Position numbers and translations under genes: made by a program
Assembly (NCBI GenBank): GCA_016220085.1
Contig: JACRIN010000008.1
Span: 1 to 64,000, forward strand
Source of the DNA: Planctomycetota bacterium
GTDB taxonomy: Bacteria > Planctomycetota > UBA1135 > GCA-002686595
Length of the DNA stretch: 64,000 nucleotides
Direction: 5' to 3'
The notes under the pieces: generated by a model
Database searches by the model: none
What the model was told of the DNA's origin: nothing
The model's input: the letters and a program-made list of their open reading frames with translations, nothing else
Shown: positions 1 through 7,607 of the stretch, piece after piece
How positions within the stretch are numbered: position 1 is the first letter of the stretch
Layout of the letters: every line of letters starts with the position of its first letter

Positions 1-1
1 G

Positions 2-232
2 GGCTGGATCTGCGTCAGGCCGCCCTATGCGAAGCAGCTCTTGACGCAAACCGGTCTCTCGACGACCTGCGGCGGCGAGTTCGACTTCGACTTCGCGAGC
101 TACATCGACTCCGGCGTCGATCCACAGCTCGTCCCGGGCGAAATCGTCTACGCGCAAGCGTGGGTTTCCGACCCGAGCGGAGTTGGCCACGGCACGCTGA
201 CCGACGCGATCGCGTTCCGCGTCACCGAGTGA
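2..232 (+). CDS. C-terminal end of a secreted or surface protein (5' truncated)
   Basis: An open frame enters the window at base 2 and ends at a TGA before base 233, giving about 76 residues. It carries the pattern PPYAKQ, two cysteines, FDFDF, then VPGEIVYAQAWVSDP and LTDAIAFRV. The same layout of a cysteine-bearing loop, a 'pG..vy.Q....DP' strand and a final 'LtDAlaf' strand recurs at the end of the propeller protein that stops at 31977. I infer a shared C-terminal beta-sandwich module of exported proteins in this genome. The rest of the gene lies outside the window, so its function cannot be told. Confidence 0.75.
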   Translation, partial: GWICVRPPYAKQLLTQTGLSTTCGGEFDFDFASYIDSGVDPQLVPGEIVYAQAWVSDPSGVGHGTLTDAIAFRVTE

Positions 233-274
233 GCGCGTCCTGCGGTCGCTCGCCGACGCGGCGCGCGGCCGGCG

Positions 275-445
275 TCAGCGCTCGAGCAAGCAGATCGCCT
301 GCACCGCGACGCCGGTGCCGCCCGCGAGCGCGCCCAGGCCCTTGAGCGACGCGCCTTTGACGGCTTCGACGTTGACCGACTTCCCGCCCGCCGTGCGCAC
401 CGATTCGAAGCGAACTGCTTGCATCACGTGGCGTCGGCGGCTCAA
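275..445 (-). CDS. Possible small protein of 56 residues
   Basis: A short frame lies 21 bases downstream of the transglutaminase gene on the same strand. Its TTG start is preceded, 9 bases upstream, by a good GGAGG Shine-Dalgarno that overlaps the end of the transglutaminase gene, so translational coupling is plausible. An internal ATG (base 424) would give 49 residues. The product has a basic N-terminus and a glycine/alanine-rich end (SVNVEAVKGASLKGLGALAGG, then VQAICLLER). The VNVxA and terminal hydrophobic strand faintly recall the C-terminus of IspF, but no IspF core is present, so I do not name it. Coding status is uncertain. Confidence 0.45.
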   Translation of the reverse strand: MSRRRHVMQAVRFESVRTAGGKSVNVEAVKGASLKGLGALAGGTGVAVQAICLLER

Positions 446-466
446 GACTCCGTTCCTCCTCGCCGG

Positions 467-1447
467 TCAGCGCTTGCCTTCCACCGGCGTCGCGAGCGGG
501 CGCGCTTCGACAGTGCGCACGATCTTCGAGAGCTCGACGCCGTCGGCCTCCGCGTACGGATAGACGAAGAAGTTGAGCGCGCCCTTCTTCGGACGCGGCG
601 TGAGCTCGACGTCGCGGCCGCCGCTCAACGTGACGCGGTGCTCGTCGAGCGTGCCGAAGAAGTAGTCGCTCTTCTCCGGCGCCTTGTCCGCTTCCGAGAT
701 GTCGACCGGCACCCAGCCCGCGCCGTCTTGCCAGAAGAACGCCCAGCAGTGGTAGCCCTTGATCGGGAGCACATCCTCGGCGCCGGTCGGCACGGAGAAG
801 CCCATCTCGAAGCGCGCCGGGATGCCCTTCGTCCGCGCGAGGCCCATGAAGTAGCTGTGGAAGTCCGTGCAATTGCCGAAGCGCGCGTCGCACGCCCACT
901 CCGCGTCGCCGCGGCCCCACGGTTGGCCTTCGGGCTTGTCGTAGCGCATGCGCTCGAGCGTGTGGCTGTACAACGCCATCGCGGCCTTGCGCGTGTCGCT
1001 CGAGAGCTCCACGCCCGCGGCGATCGACGCGACCTTGCCGTCGAGCGGGATCAGCGCGTCCGCGCCGAGCGCTTCGGCGAGCTCCTCGCTCGACGCCTCG
1101 CCGCCGCCGGTCGTCTCGTAGCGCGTCACCGCCGCGCGGGTCTCGACTCGGATCGGCTTGCCCGGCGACGTGACGCACAGAACCTTGCCGGTCCCTCCGC
1201 CGAGCTCGTGGATCTCGTACGGCCACTCGCACGTGATCCGCACGTCGTCGACGAGCTGATCGGTCGTCGTCGTCGCGAGCGGAAGCCACAGCCGGACCTC
1301 CTTCGCGCCGGCGGGCACTTCGTCGAGCGTCGCGGCGTAGCTCAGCTCGAAACGGCGGCTCTTGCGCGAGGCGTCGGGGACGAACTCCGCGGTCTTGCAG
1401 GCGGAGGCGAGGACGAGTGCGAGAGACAGACAGTGGATCGTGCGCAC
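467..1447 (-). CDS. Exported transglutaminase-like (papain-fold) protein, probable lipoprotein
   Basis: The 326-residue product starts with a short hydrophobic leader ending ASACK, a weak lipobox with Cys17, so it is probably a lipid-anchored periplasmic protein. The C-terminal half carries the transglutaminase-core triad: Cys193 in GNCTDFHSYF, His233 in GYHCWAFF and Asp249 in WVPVDISEA. The family includes peptidases and amide-bond-forming or -cleaving enzymes, so the substrate cannot be predicted. An N-terminal beta-rich region (residues 30-110) looks like the immunoglobulin-like domain often preceding this core. A small ORF follows it on the same strand. Confidence 0.8.
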   Translation of the reverse strand: MRTIHCLSLALVLASACKTAEFVPDASRKSRRFELSYAATLDEVPAGAKEVRLWLPLATTTTDQLVDDVRITCEWPYEIHELGGGTGKVLCVTSPGKPIRVETRAAVTRYETTGGGEASSEELAEALGADALIPLDGKVASIAAGVELSSDTRKAAMALYSHTLERMRYDKPEGQPWGRGDAEWACDARFGNCTDFHSYFMGLARTKGIPARFEMGFSVPTGAEDVLPIKGYHCWAFFWQDGAGWVPVDISEADKAPEKSDYFFGTLDEHRVTLSGGRDVELTPRPKKGALNFFVYPYAEADGVELSKIVRTVEARPLATPVEGKR

Positions 1448-1540
1448 GGGGGACGCCGGGTGGGGGACGAGGGGCTCGCGAAGTGCGCCATGATTGCGCG
1501 GTCTCGCTCCCGAGCTCCGAGCGGCAGAGCGTAGCGTCGA

Positions 1541-4102
1541 TCAGCGCGTGTTCGTACCGGCGCTCGCGTCGTTCGTCGCGCCGTACTCGCGCTCCGGATC
1601 GCCGTCGCGAGCGAGCACCGTCTGCCAGCGCCACAGGATCGATTCCGCGCGCCGCGCTCTTGCGGTCAACGCTTTGCCCGAGTGCGTGCCGCCTTCGTCG
1701 AGCTTCGCCTGGGCCGCGCTCGCGACCTTGCCCGCCAACTCGCGGGCCTCGGTCAGTCTCTTCGCCGCCGTCGCTCCGTCGCCGCGCAACCATGCGCTGC
1801 GGCCTTGGAAGTAGCGCGCCTCCACGGATTGCGCGTTGAGCACCGCGGCGCGTGCGAGCAGGTCGTCGGCGCGGTCGAGCTCGCCGCGGAGCAACGCGAC
1901 GACGCCCAGGCGGACGACCGGCAGGCTCTCCTCGCCGTTGATGCGATGGGCGCGTTCGAACGCGCGCTCGGCGATCTCGAGCACGCTCGGATCCGCGGGA
2001 GCGCGCGCCAAGTGCGCGACGCCGATCTGCATCCATGCGCGGCTCTCACCGGGATGGATGCGGGCCATGCGCTCAAACGTCGCGAGCGACTCGGCGTCGC
2101 GGCCGAGCTCGGAGAGGCAGTGACCCGAGTAGTAGAGGCCGTCGGCGTGCCCGGGCCAGAGCTCGAGCGCGCGCGCGTAGCTCGCGAGCGCCGTCTCGAA
2201 GTCGTCGGCGAGTCGCTGTTTCGACGCGTTGTCGAGCAGCGCGAAGAAGCGGCGTTTGGCGTCCGCCGTCTTGGGCTCGGCGCGGCGTGCGCGACCGAAG
2301 AGCGGCTCGACGCGCGGCGCGCTGCCGCGCTCCCACTCGACCAGCGAGCCCGCCGGTACGTCGCGCAGCTCCTCCTCGACGCCGTCGGGCCACGTCACGG
2401 CGATGCGTTCGGCGCTCGTCGCGGCTCCCAAGCCGAACGCGACTTCGCCGACCGCGTGCTGCGACAGGTACGAGCCCTGCGTGTCGGTCCAGTCGCGCGA
2501 CGTGCGACCGCCGGCCTCGACGCGCACGACGCTGCCGAGCGCGAAGCGATTGCCGGCGGGCTGGCGCAAGCGCAGGAGCACGCTGCCGCGCGCGTCGCCG
2601 CCGTCGTTGCGGAGCAGCCGCGGCCGATCGCCGTGCACGGTGATCAGCAGGTCCTCGTCGCCGTCGAGGTCGTAGTCGAACGTCGCGCCGCCGCGGCCGA
2701 CGTGCTCCTCGCCGAAGAACTCGCCCGCGGCGGTGCCGAGCGAGAAGAAGCCGCGCTCGCCGCCGCCGTTCCAGAAGAGCCCGCTCTTCTGCGGCGCGAG
2801 CCGCGTCGGAGCGTCCGCGAGCGGCAACGTGCTGCCGTTGACGACGAACAGATCCCGGTGCCCGTCGTTGTCGAAGTCGAAGAAGCGCGTCGCCCAACCG
2901 ACGTCCCGCAGCGTCGCCGCTCCGAGCCCGAAGCGGTCGGCGGAGTCGAGGAACATCGGCTGGCCGAACGGTTGCGCGTCGGTAGGCGGCCGCGAGTGGT
3001 TGACGAACAGCGCGTTCTCCTGACCGAGCCAGTGCGTGATCGTGAAGTCCGGATCGAGGTCCCCGTCGAAGTCGCCGACCGCGAGGCCCATCGCACCGCG
3101 GTACTCGGAGACCATCGCGTCGTTCGAGCGGTCCTCGAACGTGCCGTCGCGTCGATTGACGAAGAGCACGCTCGCGCTGACGTCGTTCGCCACGTAGAGG
3201 TCGAGCCAGCCGTCGCCGCTGAGGTCCGCGAACACCGCACCGAGGCTGCGGCCTTCGCGATCGGCGACCGACGCGCGCTCGGCGCATTCCTCGAAGCGGC
3301 CGCCGAGGTTGTGGAGCAGCAGGTTGCGCTCCGGTGCGAACGTCGAGGGGTTGAGCCGCGCGGGGACGCTCAGGCCGAATTGCCGCGCCAGGCCGCTCGT
3401 CGCGCCGATGTCGTCGGAGTACTGCACGTAACCGCAGACGTAGACGTCGACGCGTCCGTCGCGGTCGTAGTCGCCGACCGCGAGGCCGGTCCAGAAGCCT
3501 GCGAGCCCGGACAGTCCGACGTCGTCGGTTCGGTCGCGAAAGCTCCCCGCGCCGTCGTTCTCCAGGTAGACGAGCGCGCCGTAGCTCGTCACCAGCAAAT
3601 CGAGATCGCCGTCGGAGTCCGCGTCGAGGAACGCCGCGCCTAGCCCCGAGAGCTCGAGGTCCGCGCCCGACGCGCGCGAGACGTCGACGAAGCGACCGTC
3701 GCCCTGGTTGTGGAACAGCGCGCAGCGCCGCTCCGGCGCGGAGAGCGACGCGGGTTCGTCGAACGCGCGCGCCGTGTTGACCAGGAACACGTCGGTCCAA
3801 CCGTCGCCGTCGACGTCGCCGAGCGCGACGCCTGAGCCCATGTCCTCCGGCAGTCGGTTGGTGCGCGTCGAAGGGAAGTGCCGAAAGGTCAGGCCCGCGT
3901 CCGCGGTCGCGTCGACGAAGCGGACCGCGGGTCGATCCGCCGGCAGCGCGCGGCCGAGCGTGTCCACCAGACCTTCCTCACCCTCGCCGCCGACGTACTT
4001 GGCCTCGCGTCCGCGCAACGCGAGCCACGTCGCCGCGCCGCCGACGGTGAGCGCCGCGACGAGCACCCAACTCCACGGGCGGCGGCGCGCGAGCCGCACC
4101 AT
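1541..4102 (-). CDS. CRTAC1-type FG-GAP / ASPIC-UnbV protein with C-terminal TPRs
   Basis: The start is the ATG at 4102, one base after the TGA of the upstream cytochrome gene (TGAGATG) with a GGAGG Shine-Dalgarno just before it; a longer frame exists but overlaps that gene. The 853-residue product has a signal anchor (residues about 10-28), then repeated calcium-binding FG-GAP/VCBS blades with D-x-D-x-D-G loops such as DVDGDGWTD, DADSDGDLD, DYDRDGRVD and DFDGDLDPD. An ASPIC/UnbV-like module follows (GSYLSQ, VTWPDG), then several TPR helices. Such proteins are extracytoplasmic and often encoded beside multiheme cytochromes, as here; their precise role is unknown. Close spacing indicates one operon with the cytochrome. 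Confidence 0.85.
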   Translation of the reverse strand: MVRLARRRPWSWVLVAALTVGGAATWLALRGREAKYVGGEGEEGLVDTLGRALPADRPAVRFVDATADAGLTFRHFPSTRTNRLPEDMGSGVALGDVDGDGWTDVFLVNTARAFDEPASLSAPERRCALFHNQGDGRFVDVSRASGADLELSGLGAAFLDADSDGDLDLLVTSYGALVYLENDGAGSFRDRTDDVGLSGLAGFWTGLAVGDYDRDGRVDVYVCGYVQYSDDIGATSGLARQFGLSVPARLNPSTFAPERNLLLHNLGGRFEECAERASVADREGRSLGAVFADLSGDGWLDLYVANDVSASVLFVNRRDGTFEDRSNDAMVSEYRGAMGLAVGDFDGDLDPDFTITHWLGQENALFVNHSRPPTDAQPFGQPMFLDSADRFGLGAATLRDVGWATRFFDFDNDGHRDLFVVNGSTLPLADAPTRLAPQKSGLFWNGGGERGFFSLGTAAGEFFGEEHVGRGGATFDYDLDGDEDLLITVHGDRPRLLRNDGGDARGSVLLRLRQPAGNRFALGSVVRVEAGGRTSRDWTDTQGSYLSQHAVGEVAFGLGAATSAERIAVTWPDGVEEELRDVPAGSLVEWERGSAPRVEPLFGRARRAEPKTADAKRRFFALLDNASKQRLADDFETALASYARALELWPGHADGLYYSGHCLSELGRDAESLATFERMARIHPGESRAWMQIGVAHLARAPADPSVLEIAERAFERAHRINGEESLPVVRLGVVALLRGELDRADDLLARAAVLNAQSVEARYFQGRSAWLRGDGATAAKRLTEARELAGKVASAAQAKLDEGGTHSGKALTARARRAESILWRWQTVLARDGDPEREYGATNDASAGTNTR

Positions 4103-4103
4103 C

Positions 4104-6239
4104 TCACAAGCCTCCTTGCTCGCCGCCGCCGCTCGTGAGCGCCGGCTCGATGCGCACGCGCGCGGTCGCGCGCGCGATCTCGGTGACCGGTGCCGTGATC
4201 TTCGCGCCGGGGCCGAAGGCATAGCGGATCAGGTACTGGTCGACCTTGCGGTAGTTCAGGCGCGCTTCGATCACGAGCTCGCGACTCCCGCTCGGCACGG
4301 CGAGCTCGTGATCGCTGGTCGCCGGCAGGTCGGGCACCCGCGCGCCCGCCGACGACGGACACGCGACCTCGTAGCTCGCGACGTCCTCGGCGCCGGGGAA
4401 CAGCGAGCGCTTGAAGCGCACGCCGACCATCTCCCAGAGGTTGTGGCGGTCGATCAGGTTGCCGTAGCGGTCGACCGGCTCGGCCTTGAACATGAACGTG
4501 CCGGTCTCGATGAAGTGGTCGGCGTCGCGCTCGCCGCTGTGCAAGACGACGTTGCCGAGCTCGTCCTTCACGACGAGCTCGACCCAGGCTTGGATGATGT
4601 CGAGCGGCCCCGTCGGGAAGTCGTGGCCCACTTTGTTGTTCAAGAGGCGCACGCGCACCGCGAGCGTGTCGCCGGCGCGCGCGGCCGTCGGGACTTCGAG
4701 CTCGATCGGCACGGTCGGACCCTTGGACCAACGGTCGGCGATCTCCGGGATCTCGACTTCGCCGCGCAGCCAGCGCTCGACCAGCTCCGCCTGCTCCTTG
4801 CCGCCCGGCAGGTCCTGCTGCACCGGGATGAACTGATTGGCGCCGAGGAAGCGGTGGCTGCGGTGCTTGCCGTCGCTCGCGACGCGGTTGAAGTCGAGCG
4901 CGTCGCCCGCCGCCGGATCGTGCGACTCGATCAGCGGCATGTGGCACTCGCGGCACTCGAGCGTCTTGCTCGGATCACCGGGGTGGTTCCAGCGGCTCGC
5001 CTTCCAGTTGTCGTACTGGTTCTGGAGCTGCACCCAGCCGACCTTGTTGACGGTCTCGTCGATGAACTGCTTGTGGCAAGCGGCGCAGAACTCCGGCGTC
5101 TTGAACATGCGGCGCGAAAGCGTCGCCACGTGTCGCTCGGGGTAGGTGCGGATCAGGAAGTCGGCGCAGAACTTGGCGAACGCGCCTTCTCGCAGCTCCC
5201 ACACGTAGCGCTCCGGTTGCGCGACGACGTAGTTGGCGTTGCCCTTGACGTCGGTCTGCTGGATCGCGTGACACGCGAGACACGACACACCTTCTTGGTA
5301 GCCGGCGAGCCCGGTCAAGTACTCGACGCCGACGAACTTGGTGCCCGAGAAGAGCGAGATCGGATCGTGGCAACCCGCGCAGTAGCGCGTCGACACCGGC
5401 CCGTTCTGCGACGCCATCAGGCCTTGGATGCCTTGGAAGACTTGGTCGAGCGCCGCATAGCGGTGCGAGCTCGGCAGCCACTCGGCGTAGATCTGCTCGT
5501 GGCAACCTGCGGCGCCGCACGACTTCGAATCGGAGAGCGAGCGCGAATCGAAGGCTCCGCCGGTCGACGTCATCGCCAAGCTCGGCGCGAACGGCCCCTT
5601 GCCCGCCGCGATCTCGGGGTCGTAGTCCGCGGGGAACGCGTTGACGAACTCGACCGGTCGGACGAGCCCGCACAGCGCCGTCGTCGCGCCGAGGCCGACG
5701 ACGGTGATGCCGACGACGATCCCGAGGTGCGCGCGCCACGTCGCGCGCGTCTCGGGCGCGAGGTCCTCGCGACGGCGCAATTCGCGCAGCACGAGCGTGC
5801 CGACGTGCGGGACGACGAGCGCGAGCGCGCCCCACGTCGAGAGGATGTGCGCCGTGCGCCACGCGTACGAGATCGCGGTTCCGAACGCGCCCTGCCACGT
5901 CAGCACGACGCCCGACACGACGCAGACCGCCGTCACGATCGTCGCCGCCCAGCCGGTGAACTTCACATGGGTCATCGGGAAGTCCCACCATGCGCGGACG
6001 TGTCGGACGTTGAACACGACGAAGACGGGCACGAACACGAGCCCGAGCAGCGTGTGCGTCAGCACCGCGTGCTGATTGAACACGCTGAACGCGAGGAGCT
6101 CGATCGCGAGTCCCGTGATCGAAAGAAAGAGGAACAGCCCGAGGTTCCCGCGCGACCACGCGTCACGCCAACCTTCGCGACGCAGCTCGACCCAATGCTC
6201 TCGTTCGTTCGCGTTCGTACGTTCGCGCTCGAGCTCCAT
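4104..6239 (-). CDS. Membrane-anchored multiheme cytochrome c (five heme motifs)
   Basis: The 711-residue protein has four to five predicted membrane helices in its first 190 residues (about 33-52, 62-80, 95-115, 130-150 and 172-190). These include paired histidines in a b-type-cytochrome-like arrangement. A periplasmic domain follows with heme-binding motifs CAGCH (287), CLACH (320), CAACH (385) and CRECH (429), plus an unusual CX4CH motif (CGAAGCH, 241-247). The layout fits the cytochrome c554-like multiheme family that passes electrons between a quinone-facing membrane part and periplasmic partners; the donor and acceptor are unknown. It is first in an operon with the FG-GAP protein, suggesting an extracytoplasmic redox unit. 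Confidence 0.85.
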   Translation of the reverse strand: MELERERTNANEREHWVELRREGWRDAWSRGNLGLFLFLSITGLAIELLAFSVFNQHAVLTHTLLGLVFVPVFVVFNVRHVRAWWDFPMTHVKFTGWAATIVTAVCVVSGVVLTWQGAFGTAISYAWRTAHILSTWGALALVVPHVGTLVLRELRRREDLAPETRATWRAHLGIVVGITVVGLGATTALCGLVRPVEFVNAFPADYDPEIAAGKGPFAPSLAMTSTGGAFDSRSLSDSKSCGAAGCHEQIYAEWLPSSHRYAALDQVFQGIQGLMASQNGPVSTRYCAGCHDPISLFSGTKFVGVEYLTGLAGYQEGVSCLACHAIQQTDVKGNANYVVAQPERYVWELREGAFAKFCADFLIRTYPERHVATLSRRMFKTPEFCAACHKQFIDETVNKVGWVQLQNQYDNWKASRWNHPGDPSKTLECRECHMPLIESHDPAAGDALDFNRVASDGKHRSHRFLGANQFIPVQQDLPGGKEQAELVERWLRGEVEIPEIADRWSKGPTVPIELEVPTAARAGDTLAVRVRLLNNKVGHDFPTGPLDIIQAWVELVVKDELGNVVLHSGERDADHFIETGTFMFKAEPVDRYGNLIDRHNLWEMVGVRFKRSLFPGAEDVASYEVACPSSAGARVPDLPATSDHELAVPSGSRELVIEARLNYRKVDQYLIRYAFGPGAKITAPVTEIARATARVRIEPALTSGGGEQGGL

Positions 6240-6550
6240 CGCGGCATCCCTCGCACGGCCGACGTTTGCGACCGACGCGCCCTACGGGGAGCGCGCCGTG
6301 CGGATGCGCGACGACCAGCGCCCCGTGCGAGGCCGATCGACGAACGACACCCTCGATCAGACTCTGTACCCAGATCGACGACTCCGCGGTCGGATCGTAG
6401 GCGTAGCGCGGCGGCGTAGAGTGAGTAGGCGGGCGTAGGCGTGAGCTCGGAGGGCACGCCCGTCGTCCGTCCTCCGTCCTCCGGTGCGCGGTGCGCGGTG
6501 CGCGGTGCGCCGCGCCCGGATGCGCGCGCGGGAAGCGGCGATCCGGTGCG
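6240..6550. other. Intergenic region upstream of the cytochrome operon
   Basis: This stretch lies between the start of the cytochrome gene (minus strand) and the stop of the EF-hand gene (also minus). No frame in it has believable protein composition. It should contain the promoter of the cytochrome operon, but no clear -35/-10 pair stood out. It includes short tandem repeats near 6464-6510. Confidence 0.4.
6483..6510. repeat. Four exact copies of heptamer GGTGCGC
   Basis: Four perfect head-to-tail copies of GGTGCGC run from 6483 to 6510. They are directly preceded by an imperfect CGTCCTC repeat. They lie between genes and are probably a slippage-prone simple repeat; no function is evident. 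Confidence 0.8.
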
Positions 6551-7534
6551 CTACTCGGCGGGCTTGCGCATCGACCCGTAGAACTCGGCCTCGGAGAGCA
6601 AGCCGTCCTGGTCGAGGTCGAGCGCGGCGAAGATCGCCGCGGTGCGCACGGTGAACTGCATCGCCGCGCGCAGGCTTTCGAGGTCGTCGAGCGTGATCCC
6701 GCCGTCGTTGTCGAGGTCGAGGCGGCGGAACGTCGGCACCGGCCCGGCGATCATCGGCGGTTGCGGCGACGTGTTGTAACCCTGGTCGCGCGGTGTGACC
6801 TGGCCGAACAGCGCGTCGATCGACTTCGGAGCGCTGTCGGGGTCGAGGATCGCTTGCTCGGGCGTGTAGGTGGCCGACAGCAGCTGGGCGAAGAGCACGA
6901 GCTCCTGCCCTTCGAGCTCGTCGGTCCCATCGCGATCGAGCTTCTCGAGCACGACGTCCGGCGGCACTTGCGTGCGCTCGTACTCGGTCAACAGCTTGGT
7001 CAGCTCGTCGAGGTCGAGCGCCGCGTCGCCCGACAGGTCGTACGCGTTGCGGAGCTGCTCGGCGTTGCGCGACGGCACCAGTTTCTCGGCGGTCTTCGAA
7101 CGCGGCGGACGGAAACCGCCGGTGCGCTCGCGGACCTCGTTGTAGCGCTTCTCGAACTCTTCGGTCGAGATGCGGCCGTCGCGGTCGATGTCGTACACGG
7201 AGAAGCCCAGGCGATCGAGGCCGAGCGCCTCCGAGCCTTCCTTGAACGAGATCCAGTCGTTCTGGTCGTAGTCGCACGCCGCGAAGTAGGTCGACGGCTT
7301 GTCGTCGGCGAACTCGGGCGTCGGCGCCTCGTCCTTGCGACGCTTCGGGCCGGGCACGATCGGCGCGGGCTTCGCCGGAGCCACACCCTTGGCGCCGGCT
7401 TTCGCGCCGGGTTTGGCGGGCGCGGTCTTCACGGGCTTGCCCTTCTTGGGCTTCGGCTTGCCGCCTCCTCGCCCTTGGGGGGCGGCGACGGCGACCGAGG
7501 CGAAGAGCATGAATACGAGCGCGGTGAGCTTCAT
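6551..7534 (-). CDS. Secreted EF-hand calcium-binding protein
   Basis: The 327-residue product begins with a clear signal peptide (LTALVFMLFASVAVA, cleavage near AAP). A lysine/proline/alanine-rich low-complexity linker (residues about 20-65) follows, then six EF-hand loops spread along the chain: DYDQNDWISFKE, DIDRDGRISTEE, DLSGDAALDLDE, DRDGTDELEGQE, DLDNDGGITLDD and DLDQDGLLSEAE. It is probably an extracytoplasmic calcium-binding or calcium-stabilised protein; no catalytic domain is seen. The ATG at 7534 was chosen because the signal peptide starts there; the frame continues upstream only as a shadow of lon. Confidence 0.85.
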   Translation of the reverse strand: MKLTALVFMLFASVAVAAPQGRGGGKPKPKKGKPVKTAPAKPGAKAGAKGVAPAKPAPIVPGPKRRKDEAPTPEFADDKPSTYFAACDYDQNDWISFKEGSEALGLDRLGFSVYDIDRDGRISTEEFEKRYNEVRERTGGFRPPRSKTAEKLVPSRNAEQLRNAYDLSGDAALDLDELTKLLTEYERTQVPPDVVLEKLDRDGTDELEGQELVLFAQLLSATYTPEQAILDPDSAPKSIDALFGQVTPRDQGYNTSPQPPMIAGPVPTFRRLDLDNDGGITLDDLESLRAAMQFTVRTAAIFAALDLDQDGLLSEAEFYGSMRKPAE

Positions 7535-7607
7535 GGCACGAAGTAGGAGCTCTCGAGGATCGGCGACGGGGATCGGTGGCGCAAGGGCGAGGTGGGTTTC
7601 GAGCGGG

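Noticed and set aside
275..445. Remnant of ispF
   Set aside because: Only a short stretch resembles the last strands of IspF; no metal-binding DxH motif or other core is present upstream.
222..2036. Long minus-strand frame of about 600 codons across the transglutaminase and FG-GAP regions
   Set aside because: Composition is overwhelmingly Arg/Ala/Pro and it lies out of frame over two well-supported genes; it is a GC-driven shadow.
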